In this document: piece after piece, positions 1 to 8,283 of the stretch
Layout: the number at the start of each line of letters is the position of its first letter
Numbering within the stretch: position 1 is the first letter of the stretch
DNA from: Dongia_A sp044226685
GTDB taxonomy: Bacteria; Pseudomonadota; Alphaproteobacteria; Dongiales; Dongiaceae
Length of the DNA stretch: 45,703 nucleotides
NCBI GenBank assembly: GCA_044226685.1
Contig: JBGAGP010000018.1
Coordinates: 1 to 45,703 of the forward strand
Direction of reading: 5' to 3'
Translations under genes and position numbers: made by a program
The notes under the pieces: generated by a model
What the model was told of the DNA's origin: nothing
Database searches by the model: none
The model's input: only the letters and a program-made list of their open reading frames with translations

Positions 1-958
1 TCATCAGCTCGACATGCAGTACGGGGGAGTCGCGATCGTCGGCGGTGCGGAAGTCGATGCCCTCCGGCATGAACACTTCGCCCTCCAGCAGGCGCCAATA
101 GGTCCACATGTCGTGGTTCTTGGCGACGCGGCCGTCCTTGTAGCCGAGGTCCAGCTTGTCGGCCTTGCCCAGCCACTCCCAGTGCTTCGGCGTCCAGGCG
201 CCGGCGCCGATGACGACGGTGTCGCACTTGACGTCGCCCTTGTCGGTCTTCACCGCCGTCACACGGCCGTTCTGCATCTCGTAGCCGATGACCTCCGGCC
301 CGTAGCAGCGGCGCACGCCGTATTGATGGCACTTCTGGTCGAGGCCCCAGACCGCCATGTGCGTCCCGGCATAGCCCGAGGGCTTCTCATGCAGCACCAC
401 GTCGGCGCGCTCGGTGTTGAAATCCGGCCAGATCTTTTTCAGGAAGTTCTTGGCGTCCTTGCCGACATACATGTCGGACGGATAGCCCTGATCGTTCTGC
501 GACTTGTGCAGGCCGACATAGTCGCTTTCCTGGTTGGATTCGCCGACCGAGACGTAGCCCACCTGCTGAAAGCCGAAATTGACCGGGTCGGATTTCCACA
601 CCTTCACGCTCTCGCGCAGGATCGCGTGCAACGGCTTGGTCATGTAGAGGTTGCGCACGCAGCCGCAGGCGAGACCGGTGGCGCCCGCACCCGGACCGGC
701 CTTGTCGATCAAGACCACGTCCGAGCCCTTGCCCTTGCCGCTTTCGACCAGCTTCCTGGCCAGGTGATAGGCGGTGGAAAGACCGTGGATGCCGGCGCCG
801 ACCACGACGAATTTCGCGCCGTCGGGGAGCGGGCTCACGTCGTGCAGCGGGATCACCGCCGGGTTTACCGGCTTGCCGTTCTTGGTGAACGGCATCGGCC
901 GCTCGCCGAAGGGATAGAATTGGTTCTGCTTGGTGGGGTTCGGGGCCTGCGGGGCCAT
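1..958 (-). CDS. FAD-dependent oxidoreductase (DAO family), C-terminus cut by window edge
   Basis: About 319 residues are visible, reading from an ATG at 958 to the window edge. The start is supported by a GGAGG ribosome site a few bases upstream. An N-terminal tail of about 50 residues rich in Pro and Asn precedes a dinucleotide-binding motif (VVVGAGIHGLSTAYHL), an acidic strand end (VVLIDKAGPGAGATG) and a later VVIGAGAW segment. This is the layout of the D-amino-acid/sarcosine/dimethylglycine oxidase superfamily, flavoenzymes that oxidise amines or amino acids. The GATGLACGCVRN segment sits where covalent-flavin or FAD-pyrophosphate contacts occur in relatives, but I cannot assign the residue. 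The substrate is unknown; an N-methylated amine would fit the betaine-type transporter elsewhere in the window, but no operon link is visible. The gene is divergent from kup. Confidence 0.85.
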   Translation of the reverse strand, partial: MAPQAPNPTKQNQFYPFGERPMPFTKNGKPVNPAVIPLHDVSPLPDGAKFVVVGAGIHGLSTAYHLARKLVESGKGKGSDVVLIDKAGPGAGATGLACGCVRNLYMTKPLHAILRESVKVWKSDPVNFGFQQVGYVSVGESNQESDYVGLHKSQNDQGYPSDMYVGKDAKNFLKKIWPDFNTERADVVLHEKPSGYAGTHMAVWGLDQKCHQYGVRRCYGPEVIGYEMQNGRVTAVKTDKGDVKCDTVVIGAGAWTPKHWEWLGKADKLDLGYKDGRVAKNHDMWTYWRLLEGEVFMPEGIDFRTADDRDSPVLHVELM

Positions 959-1108
959 GTGCTTCCTCCAGGGGATCGAAAATCAGGCTTGGGCGCAATC
1001 CGACGGCTCTTTTACCCGCTTTCGCAGGGCGGCGAAACGCTTGGCGCCGCCGTCTTTGAACGCGGTTCCGACCCATGCACGCCCCGGGACATGGAGTGTC
1101 GCATGTCC

Positions 1109-1122
1109 ACAAACTCGTTTGT
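1109..1122. promoter_or_regulatory. Perfect palindrome ACAAACTCGTTTGT, operator candidate
   Basis: Two 6-bp arms (ACAAAC and GTTTGT) are separated by TC. The palindrome lies about 150 bases upstream of the minus-strand oxidoreductase start and 50 bases upstream of the kup -35 element. It is a plausible dimeric repressor or activator site. The binding protein is unknown. Confidence 0.35.
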
Positions 1123-1171
1123 AATCAGAATGTTAGGCGAAACTGACTGGTGCCGATGGCGTCGAAATCGC

Positions 1172-1200
1172 TTGTCACGGCGACAATACCGACCTAAATA
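1172..1200 (+). promoter_or_regulatory. sigma70-type promoter for kup
   Basis: TTGTCA at 1172-1177 and TAAATA at 1195-1200 are separated by exactly 17 bases, close to the housekeeping consensus TTGACA-N17-TATAAT. Transcription would start near 1207, giving a leader of roughly 70 bases before the GTG start of kup at 1275. Confidence 0.6.
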
Positions 1201-1274
1201 GCGACCCTGATTTTGCACGCCACCGTCAGCCGCTTTGGCCGGCGCGACAATCACGGGTACCCAAGGCCAAGATC

Positions 1275-3149
1275 GTGGACACAACCACGCACCAGAAAAA
1301 GAGCGCAGCGGCCCTGGCCCTTGGCGCGATCGGTGTCGTTTTCGGCGATATCGGCACCTCGCCGCTTTACGCGATGAAGGAATCCTTTGCCGGCACGCAT
1401 CCGCTGACCCCGGACGAGCCGCATGTGCTGGGCGTGCTCTCGCTCATCTTCTGGTCGGTGATGCTGATCGTGTCGGCGAAATACGTCGCCATCATCATGC
1501 GCGCCGACAACAAGGGCGAAGGCGGCAGCCTCGCCATGCTGGCGCTGGCCAGCCGCCTGACCCAGGGTACCAACCTGGCGCCTGTCGTCGTTGTGCTCGG
1601 CATCTTCGCCGCCGCCCTGTTCTATGGCGACAGCATGATCACGCCGGCCATCTCCGTGCTCTCCGCGGTCGAAGGCCTGCAGGTCGCGGCCCCGGCGCTC
1701 GACAGCTATGTCGTGCCGCTGACCCTTGTCATCCTGGTCGTGCTGTTCGCGGTGCAGAAGCAGGGCACGGCGCGGGTCGGCGCCGCCTTCGGCCCGGTGA
1801 TGCTGGTCTGGTTCACCACGCTCGCCGTCCTTGGCGTCATCAACATCGTCGCGCATCCGCGGGTACTGCTGGCGCTCAATCCGTACTACGCCTTCGTCTT
1901 CTTCCAGCTGGATGGCTGGGTCGCCTTTCTCGCGCTGGGCTCCGTGGTGCTGGTGGTGACCGGGTCCGAGGCGCTCTACGCCGACATGGGCCATTTCGGC
2001 CGCTTCCCGATCCGCCTTGCCTGGTTCGTGCTGGTGCTGCCGGCCCTGATGATCAACTACTTCGGCCAGGGCGCGCTCATCATCAACGAGCCCGACGCCA
2101 TCGACAACCCGCTGTTCCGCATGGTGCCGGAGGAATTGCGTCTCGCCATGGTCGCCCTGGCGACGATCGCCACCATCATCGCCTCGCAGGCGGTGATCAC
2201 CGGCGCGTTCTCGGTCACCCGCCAGGCGATCCAGCTCGGCTACCTGCCGCGCATGCAGATCATCCATACCTCGGCCATGGCGATCGGGCAGATCTACGTG
2301 CCTTTCGTCAACTGGATGCTGGCCTTCATCGTCGCCATGCTGGTGGTCGGCTTCAAGTCTTCGACCCACCTGGCGGCCGCCTACGGCATCGCGGTGACCG
2401 GAACCATGATCATCGACGGCCTGCTGCTGAGCGTGATCGCGGCGCTGTTGTGGAAATGGAAGCCGGTCGTCCTCGGCCTCGTCATCGGCCTGTTCCTGTT
2501 CGTCGATCTCAGCTTCTTCTCCGCCAACCTGACCAAGCTCACCCATGGCGGCTGGTTTCCGCTCCTGGTCGGATTGCTGGTGTTCATGGTGCTCACCACC
2601 TGGAAGCGGGGCCGCGCCCTGCTGTTCCAGCGCGTGAGCAAGGATACGCTGGAGCTTGAGACCTTCCTCAACGCGGTCTCGGAGCGCGTGCCGAGGGTTC
2701 CCGGCACCGCCATCTTCATGACCGGCACGGCGACCGGCACGCCGGGGTCCCTGCTGCACAACCTCAAGCACAACAAGGTGCTGCACGAGCAGGTGGTGGT
2801 GCTGACCGTGCATTTCGAGGAGATCCCCTATGTGCCCGAGGATCAGCGCTTCGAGCTGACCGTGCTGCCGAAGAACTTCTATCGCCTGCTGGTGCGCTAC
2901 GGCTTCATGGAGGAGCCCAACATCCCCGAGGCGATCCGCAAGGCGGAACGCAAGGGCCTGCACTGCGACCCGATGCAGAGCTCGTATTTCCTCAGCCGCG
3001 AGACGGTGATCCCGAGCAGCCGGCCCGGCATGTCGATGTGGCGCGAGCACATCTTCGCCTGGATGTCGCGCAGCGCCACCAGCGCCATGGACTTCTTCAA
3101 CATCCCGCCGAACCGCGTCGTCGAGCTCGGCACCCAGATCGAGATCTAG
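1275..3149 (+). CDS. kup: Kup-family low-affinity potassium uptake protein
   Basis: A 624-residue inner-membrane K+/H+ symporter, the usual length for Kup/TrkD. The family signature GDIGTSPLYA is at residues 24-33, and the second conserved block YGDSMITPAISVLSAVEGL is at about 116-134. About twelve hydrophobic segments follow up to residue ~430, then a soluble C-terminal domain starting near the RVSKDTLELETFL segment. The start is GTG at 1275 (MDTTTHQ); it places the signature at the same depth as in E. coli Kup. The gene has its own promoter and is monocistronic: the next gene is convergent, and the two stop codons overlap in a CTAG at 3146-3149. Confidence 0.96.
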   Translation: MDTTTHQKKSAAALALGAIGVVFGDIGTSPLYAMKESFAGTHPLTPDEPHVLGVLSLIFWSVMLIVSAKYVAIIMRADNKGEGGSLAMLALASRLTQGTNLAPVVVVLGIFAAALFYGDSMITPAISVLSAVEGLQVAAPALDSYVVPLTLVILVVLFAVQKQGTARVGAAFGPVMLVWFTTLAVLGVINIVAHPRVLLALNPYYAFVFFQLDGWVAFLALGSVVLVVTGSEALYADMGHFGRFPIRLAWFVLVLPALMINYFGQGALIINEPDAIDNPLFRMVPEELRLAMVALATIATIIASQAVITGAFSVTRQAIQLGYLPRMQIIHTSAMAIGQIYVPFVNWMLAFIVAMLVVGFKSSTHLAAAYGIAVTGTMIIDGLLLSVIAALLWKWKPVVLGLVIGLFLFVDLSFFSANLTKLTHGGWFPLLVGLLVFMVLTTWKRGRALLFQRVSKDTLELETFLNAVSERVPRVPGTAIFMTGTATGTPGSLLHNLKHNKVLHEQVVVLTVHFEEIPYVPEDQRFELTVLPKNFYRLLVRYGFMEEPNIPEAIRKAERKGLHCDPMQSSYFLSRETVIPSSRPGMSMWREHIFAWMSRSATSAMDFFNIPPNRVVELGTQIEI

Positions 3150-4069
3150 TTTCGCTTCAGCAGCAGGCGCGCCAGCCGGCGGAACGGCCGGGTGAGGCGC
3201 CACGACCAGCTGGCCTTGAGCGCGCCCAGCCTGCCGCGCAGCTTGACGTTCCGTTGCGCGCGGCGTTGCAGCTTGGCTTGCAGCCGGTTGGTTTCCCGAT
3301 GGCTGGCGTCGTACATGGTGTTGAGGCGGTCGAGGACCTTCTGCGTGAGGTCCGCCTTGAATCCCGGATCGGTGATTCTGGTCGCCCAGGCCGCCATTTC
3401 CGCGGCGCGGCGCTCCATGCTCCAGTCCAGCCGGGTGCCGGCCGCAAGCTTCACCGTCGTCACCGCCGCGCGCGAGCCGAAGCGGAGATCGCCCTGCGCC
3501 AGGAAGCGACGCCACATGTGGAGGTCGGGCGCCAGGCCGGGCGGCGCCGGGCTCCACCCGACCGGCAGCGCGCGATAGGCGCTCAAGCGATAGCAGGCGA
3601 CCGTCATGCCGAAGATGTTGAAGGTGCGCTCCATCATCCGCCGGCGTGTCTCGGGATTGGCGAGGTCGCCCGCGATCAGGATGACGTCGCCCCGCGCGTC
3701 CATTTCCACATGCAGCAGGTTGCCGAAATCTACCTCGGCCAGCAGGTGCTCCAGCTCCGTGAGATGATTGGGCAGCCAAAAATCGTCGTCGCCGATGTGA
3801 CCGACAAGGCGCCCACGCGCCTGCTGGAGTGCCCGGTGGCGATATTCCTCGCCGCTGCGCGCGCCCTTCGGATGGGCGAAGACCCTGATCCGGCTGTCGC
3901 GCCGGGCGAAGTCCTCGGCGCAGGCGACCGTTTCCGGCGGCGCGCCGTCACAGATGATGAACAGCTCGAAATCCTGCCGCTGCTGCGCCAGGACCGATGC
4001 GATCGCGTAAGGCAACAGCGCCGGTGGCCGGTGCACGGGCAGCAGGATGGTGAATTCCGGATTGCTCAT
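3146..4069 (-). CDS. Family 2 glycosyltransferase
   Basis: A 307-residue GT-A-fold glycosyltransferase, expected to transfer a sugar from a nucleotide donor to a growing surface glycan on the cytoplasmic side of the membrane. The N-terminus FTILLPVHRP begins the nucleotide-binding fold, and the acidic DDD triplet at residues 94-96 (HIGDDDFW) fits the metal/nucleotide-binding DxD motif. The last ~60 residues are strongly basic and Arg/Leu-rich, with an SWSWRLTRPFRRL segment often seen at the ends of rhamnan/O-antigen transferases, possibly for membrane contact. The ATG at 4069 overlaps the stop of the upstream oxidoreductase (ATGA), indicating translational coupling. It is the last gene of a four-gene minus-strand operon. 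Confidence 0.88.
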   Translation of the reverse strand: MSNPEFTILLPVHRPPALLPYAIASVLAQQRQDFELFIICDGAPPETVACAEDFARRDSRIRVFAHPKGARSGEEYRHRALQQARGRLVGHIGDDDFWLPNHLTELEHLLAEVDFGNLLHVEMDARGDVILIAGDLANPETRRRMMERTFNIFGMTVACYRLSAYRALPVGWSPAPPGLAPDLHMWRRFLAQGDLRFGSRAAVTTVKLAAGTRLDWSMERRAAEMAAWATRITDPGFKADLTQKVLDRLNTMYDASHRETNRLQAKLQRRAQRNVKLRGRLGALKASWSWRLTRPFRRLARLLLKRN

Positions 4070-5001
4070 GCGCACTTCGTGGCGTCGAAGGATCGCCGCG
4101 CGGCGGCGTCGATCTCCGCCGTGCGCTCGACCACCAGCAATCCCTCCGCGGCCGAACTCAAGGGCGGCGGCCCGCCGTCGAGGTGGTGGAGAAAGGCTTG
4201 CAGTTCGAGCAGCAGCGGCATGTCCTGCCCGATCGCGATGGTCTCGGCAGACGCCTCCGGGTCGCCCGGAGCGCCACGGCGCAGCCGGATCGCGGTGTCG
4301 TAGGAATCCCGCAATTCCACGCTGGCCATGCTGCCGAAGATGGTGAAGGTGCGGCGATGCTCGGGCGCCGCGATCGACATGTCGATGGTGACGGGAGCCT
4401 CGCCGTTGCCGCCGAGCTGAACCAGGATGCCGGCGCCGGCCTCGCCCGCAAGCGTCGGGCGGGCGTCGCGGAGCGGCGGGATCCGGCCCAGCCAGTGCAG
4501 GACGATCGACAGGTCGTGCGGCATGAGCACCCAGATGGCGTTGACGTCGGCATGGGGATTGCCCCAGCCCCAGCGCTGGATGTGGATGCCCTGGATCGCG
4601 CCGACATTGCCGGCGGCGATTTCGCGTCGCATCCGTTCGATGCCGGGATGATAGCGCCACTTGTGCATCACGAAGACCCGCTCGCCCGCCTTTGCCACGA
4701 TACGGCGGGCGCTGGCGATGTCGGTGGTCATCGGCTTCTCGGTGAAGATCGGCCGTCCGGCCGGCAGCAGCGCCTCGATGATCTCGCCATGCAGGCTGCT
4801 GGGAGCGGCGACCACGTAGCCGTCGACCGCGGGCAGGTCGGCCAGCGTCGCAAGAATGGAATCGGCCCGCTGCTCGAGTGCGTTCCGGCGCGACTCCTCC
4901 GACTTGGCGACGACATGCACCGTCGCGCCGCAGGCCTTCAGGTCCCGCAGGATGTGACGGCCCCAGGCGCCGCAACCGATCAGCCCGATGCGCGGGCTCA
5001 T
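4066..5001 (-). CDS. Gfo/Idh/MocA-family sugar (or sugar-nucleotide) oxidoreductase
   Basis: A 311-residue NAD(P)-dependent dehydrogenase. The Rossmann motif IGLIGCGAWG is at residues 5-14 and the family EKP signature, whose Lys is catalytic, is at 88-90 (FTEKPMTTD). The C-terminal half is the usual alpha/beta substrate domain. Start and stop overlap both neighbours by four bases (ATGA), so it is part of one transcription unit with two RmlC-like cupins and a glycosyltransferase. That context suggests it reduces or oxidises a hexose or nucleotide-hexose used in a surface polysaccharide. The substrate cannot be read from sequence. Confidence 0.9.
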   Translation of the reverse strand: MSPRIGLIGCGAWGRHILRDLKACGATVHVVAKSEESRRNALEQRADSILATLADLPAVDGYVVAAPSSLHGEIIEALLPAGRPIFTEKPMTTDIASARRIVAKAGERVFVMHKWRYHPGIERMRREIAAGNVGAIQGIHIQRWGWGNPHADVNAIWVLMPHDLSIVLHWLGRIPPLRDARPTLAGEAGAGILVQLGGNGEAPVTIDMSIAAPEHRRTFTIFGSMASVELRDSYDTAIRLRRGAPGDPEASAETIAIGQDMPLLLELQAFLHHLDGGPPPLSSAAEGLLVVERTAEIDAAARRSFDATKCA

Positions 5002-5570
5002 GGATGGGGTTGGCTTGCGCCGAGTACGGCGAGGCGCTGCACCAGCACGGCATAGGGCTCCGCTGCAGCGTCGCGCGGCGACAGGCTGGGGTTGTCGGTG
5101 GGCCAGTCGAGGCCCAGCCGCGGGTCGCTCCAGCGGCAGCCAAGTTCGTCCGCCGGGTCCCAGTACCGATCCACCGCGTAGAGGTGATCGGCGATCACCG
5201 CCGCGTAAAATCCATGTGCCACGCCGGGCGGGATGGTGATGGCTTCGGGCTCCTCGGCGCGCAGGGTCACGAAGGTCGACTTCCCGTGGGTCGCCGACCC
5301 GGGTCGCATGTCATGCAGGCCGACGAGGAGTTGGCCATGCATCACCGTCAGGTAGTCGCTGTGACGCGCATGAACATGCACGCCGCGCAGCGTATTCGGT
5401 CGGCTGGTGACGAAATTCCATTGCACCGGATCGACGGCCCCGTCGTCGCGGTTGAACAGATCGATGGCGCTGCCCGTGCCGCCGACGCTGACCGGAAGCT
5501 GGCGCAGCGTCACGCCGGCCGGCAGGCACGGATCGATCGGGCGGTGAGGGGCGTGCCGAACCTGCGACAT
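4998..5570 (-). CDS. RmlC-like cupin (dTDP-4-dehydrorhamnose 3,5-epimerase family), copy 1
   Basis: A 190-residue single cupin. The ATG at 5570 (MSQVRHAPHR) is chosen because homology-like sequence begins soon after. The RmlC landmarks are clear: LRGVHVH (His65, His67) and IPPGVAHGFY, followed by YWDPADELGCRWSDP and LGLDWP. The Lys that pairs with the catalytic His in canonical RmlC appears to be Asp72 (HSDYLTV), judged by eye alignment. The RGxHxH pattern also resembles the ketoisomerases of the FdtA/WxcM group. It is therefore an epimerase or ketoisomerase acting on a nucleotide 4-keto-hexose, but not necessarily the dTDP-rhamnose enzyme; no rmlABD genes are nearby. It overlaps the downstream oxidoreductase by ATGA. 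Confidence 0.85.
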   Translation of the reverse strand: MSQVRHAPHRPIDPCLPAGVTLRQLPVSVGGTGSAIDLFNRDDGAVDPVQWNFVTSRPNTLRGVHVHARHSDYLTVMHGQLLVGLHDMRPGSATHGKSTFVTLRAEEPEAITIPPGVAHGFYAAVIADHLYAVDRYWDPADELGCRWSDPRLGLDWPTDNPSLSPRDAAAEPYAVLVQRLAVLGASQPHP

Positions 5571-5692
5571 GGAACACGCATTTCGCTGCGCAATTGCGCC
5601 GCATGATGTTGCACGCTTTGTGGGAAAGCAAGCCATGGCTGTCACGGCTTCAAAATACGTCTGCTATTTCAGCGCTTTGCCGTCGGATGCAA

Positions 5693-6250
5693 CTACGGCG
5701 ACGGGCTGCTGGCTCTTGCCTTGTACCGGGCGACAAGGTCAGCATAGTCGCCGGAGGTCATTTCGGACGAATCCAGGAGCGGTGCGGTGCACGGCCAAGC
5801 GATCATGAGCTCCGGGCAATTCCAGCGGCAGAGCAGCGGGGTGTCCGTCGGCTCAGTGGCCGATGTGGCACTCAGATGCGAAGCATCCTCGGGAAAGTAC
5901 AGTCCATGTGCGATCCCCGGCGGGATGGCGATCATCCGCCGGGCCGTCGCATCCGGAGCGGCGAGAAATCCGCGCTGCGCGCCCGGCGCGTTCGGGCGCA
6001 AATCGTGCAACCCGATGAAAGCACTGCCGCGCAGCACGCAAACATAGGTCCAGGCGGTGCAATGCAGATAGAGGCCGCGCAATGCGTTGGCGCGGCTGCG
6101 CAGGCTGACCCAGCGCGCGGGACCCGGTGCCTCAAACCATTGTTGACGGAAGACCTCGGCCAATGCGCCGCGCGCATCCGCGTGCGTGGTGAGCTGCCGC
6201 ACAAGACATCCGTTGGGAAACCCGGCCGCCGTTCGGTCAGAGGACATCAT
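5693..6250 (-). CDS. RmlC-like cupin, copy 2, with altered catalytic His
   Basis: A 185-residue paralog of the neighbouring cupin. The start is taken as the tandem ATGs at 6248-6250/6245-6247, behind an AAGGCGAGG purine stretch; an ATG at 6286 is possible but has its AGG directly against the start. The fold landmarks are kept (ALRGLYLH, IPPGIAHGLYF, CRWNCPEL), yet the LRGxH catalytic His is Tyr61 and the usual Lys position is Thr68. The C-terminal active-site WNDPxLGIxWP stretch is also degenerate (CPELMIAWP). It may be a non-catalytic partner, a binding protein or an enzyme with different chemistry. It is the first gene of the minus-strand operon; 122 bases separate it from copy 1. Confidence 0.75.
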   Translation of the reverse strand: MMSSDRTAAGFPNGCLVRQLTTHADARGALAEVFRQQWFEAPGPARWVSLRSRANALRGLYLHCTAWTYVCVLRGSAFIGLHDLRPNAPGAQRGFLAAPDATARRMIAIPPGIAHGLYFPEDASHLSATSATEPTDTPLLCRWNCPELMIAWPCTAPLLDSSEMTSGDYADLVARYKARASSPSP

Positions 6251-6920
6251 ATCCTCGCCTTCCCAGGGTGGCGCCACATGGAACATCCTAATGGTGGTTT
6301 TGCCGTCGGGACACGGCAAGTCTTGCCTGTCGGCCGGGGCTTCTGCCCGGTTGCGACGGGCGGCCTGCGGCGAAAGCACGCCGGCATTTACACTATTTTA
6401 ATCAATCTTTCAGCAATTTAGGCCATATGATCTAAGTGGCATCCGATTCGCATAACGGATGGTGGGGAAGCATTTGGGGCTCCCCGAACGAAGCGCCCGG
6501 CAAGCCGGGCAATGATCCCGGGAATACCCGGGGCCGACGGGGACGATTTCGAGGGCCAAGGTTTGTGTTGGATCGCGGCACGGCGGGCGACCGTCGCGGG
6601 GCCGGGTCCGGCGGGTACGTGCGACGAACGAACATGGCATTCGAGGGACGATCATGACAGCGCGTGCGAAATTCGAAGCGCGGGACCGGCGCGTCTCCGA
6701 TGCCAACCAGATATCGGGTGCCAGTGACGCAGAGCCGCGCAGTCTGGTGGCTGTGCTCATCGGCCTGATGCAATGCGCGTCAAACTCTTTTCCCTGCTTC
6801 ACCCGATTGTGTGAGAAAGCCGTCGCGAATTCGGCGCCGCCGGTTTCGTTCACGCCGATGTTGGATGAATGTTGCGCAAAAGGACTGGATTGATCGCTCA
6901 TGTGCATTATGATCTGTGAC
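6251..6920. other. Long divergent intergenic region with tandem GC hairpins
   Basis: About 670 bases between the cupin operon and the lipoprotein/two-component operon. It includes an AT-rich patch around 6388-6440, the likely promoter zone for the minus-strand operon, and two adjacent strong inverted repeats at 6495-6532. Several short open frames exist in both directions, but none shows a recognisable domain. The best of them, 6654-6893 (79 codons), has a GAGGGA site at good spacing but low-complexity, unfamiliar sequence. I do not call a gene. Confidence 0.5.
6495..6532. repeat. Two adjacent GC-rich inverted repeats
   Basis: GCCCGG-CAAG-CCGGGC (6495-6510) is a perfect 6-bp stem with a 4-base loop. 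Six bases later CCCGGG-AATA-CCCGGG (6517-6532) forms a second. No T-run follows on either strand, so they are not standard terminators. They could be REP-like elements or RNA/DNA structure in the promoter region. Confidence 0.5.
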
Positions 6921-7550
6921 ATGATGGTGGGAAAACAGGGAAAAAAGCGTGCTCTGGCGAGTGCGCTCGCGGTCGTTTCCGCGCTGCTGGCGAGTGGATG
7001 CGTCCAACCGCAGCCGGTGAAGGACGACGTCCAGATGGCCACCACGCCGGAACAGGCTCGTAGCGCGCCGACCCAGCCGGCACTGCGCCAGGCCGAGCCG
7101 GAGGCTGAGAAGCCGGCGAAGAAGTCGACGACCGCGGCGAAGCAGCCGGAAACGGCTCCTCAGGTTCCGGCCGATCAGACCGTCTATCGCGCGACCGAAT
7201 TGGTGGGTAAGAGCCAGACCGAAGTGACCGCCCTCATCGGCGCGCCGGCGCGCGTCGAGCAGCGCGCGGCCTCGACCGTGTGGACCTACCGCAAGGATGA
7301 ATGCGGCCTCGACGTGTTCTTCTTCCTCGATATGGCGAGCGCGGATGAGCGTGTCCTGACGGTCGAATCCACCGCGGATACGGCTGCACCCAGCGACACG
7401 GCCGGCGTGGCCGCGGCGGGTGCGGCTCCGGCTGGAACGGCGACGACGGCCGACGCGACGGCGAGCGCGCCGGCGCCGGGCGAGATCGTCAGCGATGCAG
7501 ATGGCGGCAGCGTCGCCGATGCGTGCTACGGCAAGCTTCGCCGGAGCTGA
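6921..7550 (+). CDS. Putative lipoprotein with SmpA/BamE-like domain, upstream of a two-component system
   Basis: 209 residues from the ATG at 6921 (MMVGKQGKKR); an in-frame ATG at 6900 is less likely because it precedes the basic n-region. A signal peptide with a basic start and hydrophobic core ends at an imperfect lipobox, LLASGC, with Cys27 as the lipidated residue. A Pro/Ala/Glu/Lys-rich linker leads to a compact domain (ELVGKSQTEVTALIGAPARV, then WTYRKDEC and LDVFFFLD) that resembles the SmpA/OmlA/BamE fold, followed by an Ala/Thr-rich tail and a final Cys near DACYGKLRRS. No good ribosome site is visible. One base separates its stop from the response regulator start, so it is probably part of the same signalling operon, perhaps as a periplasmic accessory or target. 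Confidence 0.75.
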   Translation: MMVGKQGKKRALASALAVVSALLASGCVQPQPVKDDVQMATTPEQARSAPTQPALRQAEPEAEKPAKKSTTAAKQPETAPQVPADQTVYRATELVGKSQTEVTALIGAPARVEQRAASTVWTYRKDECGLDVFFFLDMASADERVLTVESTADTAAPSDTAGVAAAGAAPAGTATTADATASAPAPGEIVSDADGGSVADACYGKLRRS

Positions 7551-7551
7551 C

Positions 7552-8283
7552 ATGGCAGCCGAACCCATGCTGGTCGTCGTCGAGGACGATGACGTCTTCG
7601 CGAAGGTATTGATCAACAACCTTGCCGGGGCCGGCTTCGCCGCGACCCACTTCGATGGGCCGGACACGGCGCTGAGCGGCGTGCCCGCGCTCGACCGCAC
7701 CGATCTGCTGATCCTCGACTGGCGGCTGCCGGGCATGACCGGCGTGGACCTGCTTGAGATGCTGCGCAAGGGCGGCTGCAAGGCGCCGGCGCTGCTGCTG
7801 ACCTCGCATGACGACGTGTTCTACGAAGAAGCGGCGCTGGAGGCCGGCGCCATCGACTTCATCTCCAAGACCCGCAGTTTCTCGGTCCTCCGCAAGCGGA
7901 TCGAGCTTGTGCTTGCCGGCCAGCGGCGCGATGGCGTCTTGCCGGCGGCGGTGCTGCAGCGCGGCCCGCTGCTGATCGAGCCGGCGATCCACCAGGCCAA
8001 GTGGCGCGACAAGGTGGTGTCGCTCACGCTTGGCGAATTCCGCGTCACCGAGCGGCTGGCGCGTGCCAATGGCGATGTCAGCTACCGCCAGCTCTACGAC
8101 GTGCTGAAGGGCGAGAGCTTCATCGCCGGATCCGGCTCGGAAGGCTACCGCGCCAATGTCCGCACACTGGTGAAGCGCATCCGCCAGAAGTTCTTCGATG
8201 TCGACCAGGAATTCGCCGCCATCATCTCGGTGCCGGGCTTCGGCTACCGCTGGCGCGAGGGAGCGGGCGATGGCAACGCGTGA
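7552..8283 (+). CDS. OmpR/PhoB-family response regulator
   Basis: A 243-residue two-domain regulator. The receiver domain has the acidic pocket E11-D12-D13-D14, the phosphoacceptor Asp56 (LLILDWRLPG), Thr84 (LLLTSHDD) and Lys106 (DFISKTRS). The C-terminal winged-helix domain (about 140-235) includes VSYRQLYDVLKGESFIAGSG, then GYRANVRTLVKRIRQKF, the recognition-helix region, and SVPGFGYRW at the wing. The start at 7552 follows the lipoprotein stop by one base. Its last codons overlap the histidine kinase start by 14 bases, so regulator and kinase are co-translated. Target genes are unknown; the palindromes at 9771-9808 are local candidates only. Confidence 0.93.
   Translation: MAAEPMLVVVEDDDVFAKVLINNLAGAGFAATHFDGPDTALSGVPALDRTDLLILDWRLPGMTGVDLLEMLRKGGCKAPALLLTSHDDVFYEEAALEAGAIDFISKTRSFSVLRKRIELVLAGQRRDGVLPAAVLQRGPLLIEPAIHQAKWRDKVVSLTLGEFRVTERLARANGDVSYRQLYDVLKGESFIAGSGSEGYRANVRTLVKRIRQKFFDVDQEFAAIISVPGFGYRWREGAGDGNA

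Larger units (their letters stand above)
959..1274. other. Divergent intergenic region between the FAD oxidoreductase and kup
   Basis: This 316-base gap contains no convincing gene. It holds the kup promoter (1172-1200) and a perfect 6-2-6 palindrome, ACAAACTCGTTTGT (1109-1122), that could be an operator for the minus-strand oxidoreductase. I found no clear -35/-10 pair for the minus-strand gene. Confidence 0.5.

Noticed and set aside
1251..3779. Long minus-strand open frame (842 codons) opposite kup and the glycosyltransferase
   Set aside because: It is antisense to a clear Kup gene, its translation is His/Asp/Gln/Arg-rich low complexity typical of GC-rich shadow frames, and it has no domain.
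6654..6893. 79-codon plus-strand frame with a good ribosome site
   Set aside because: Not called as a gene because the sequence is unfamiliar and lacks hydrophobic or domain features; kept as a point to check in the findings.
6410..7045. 211-codon minus-strand frame across the long intergenic region
   Set aside because: It overlaps the lipoprotein start antisense and has no recognisable domain or good start site.
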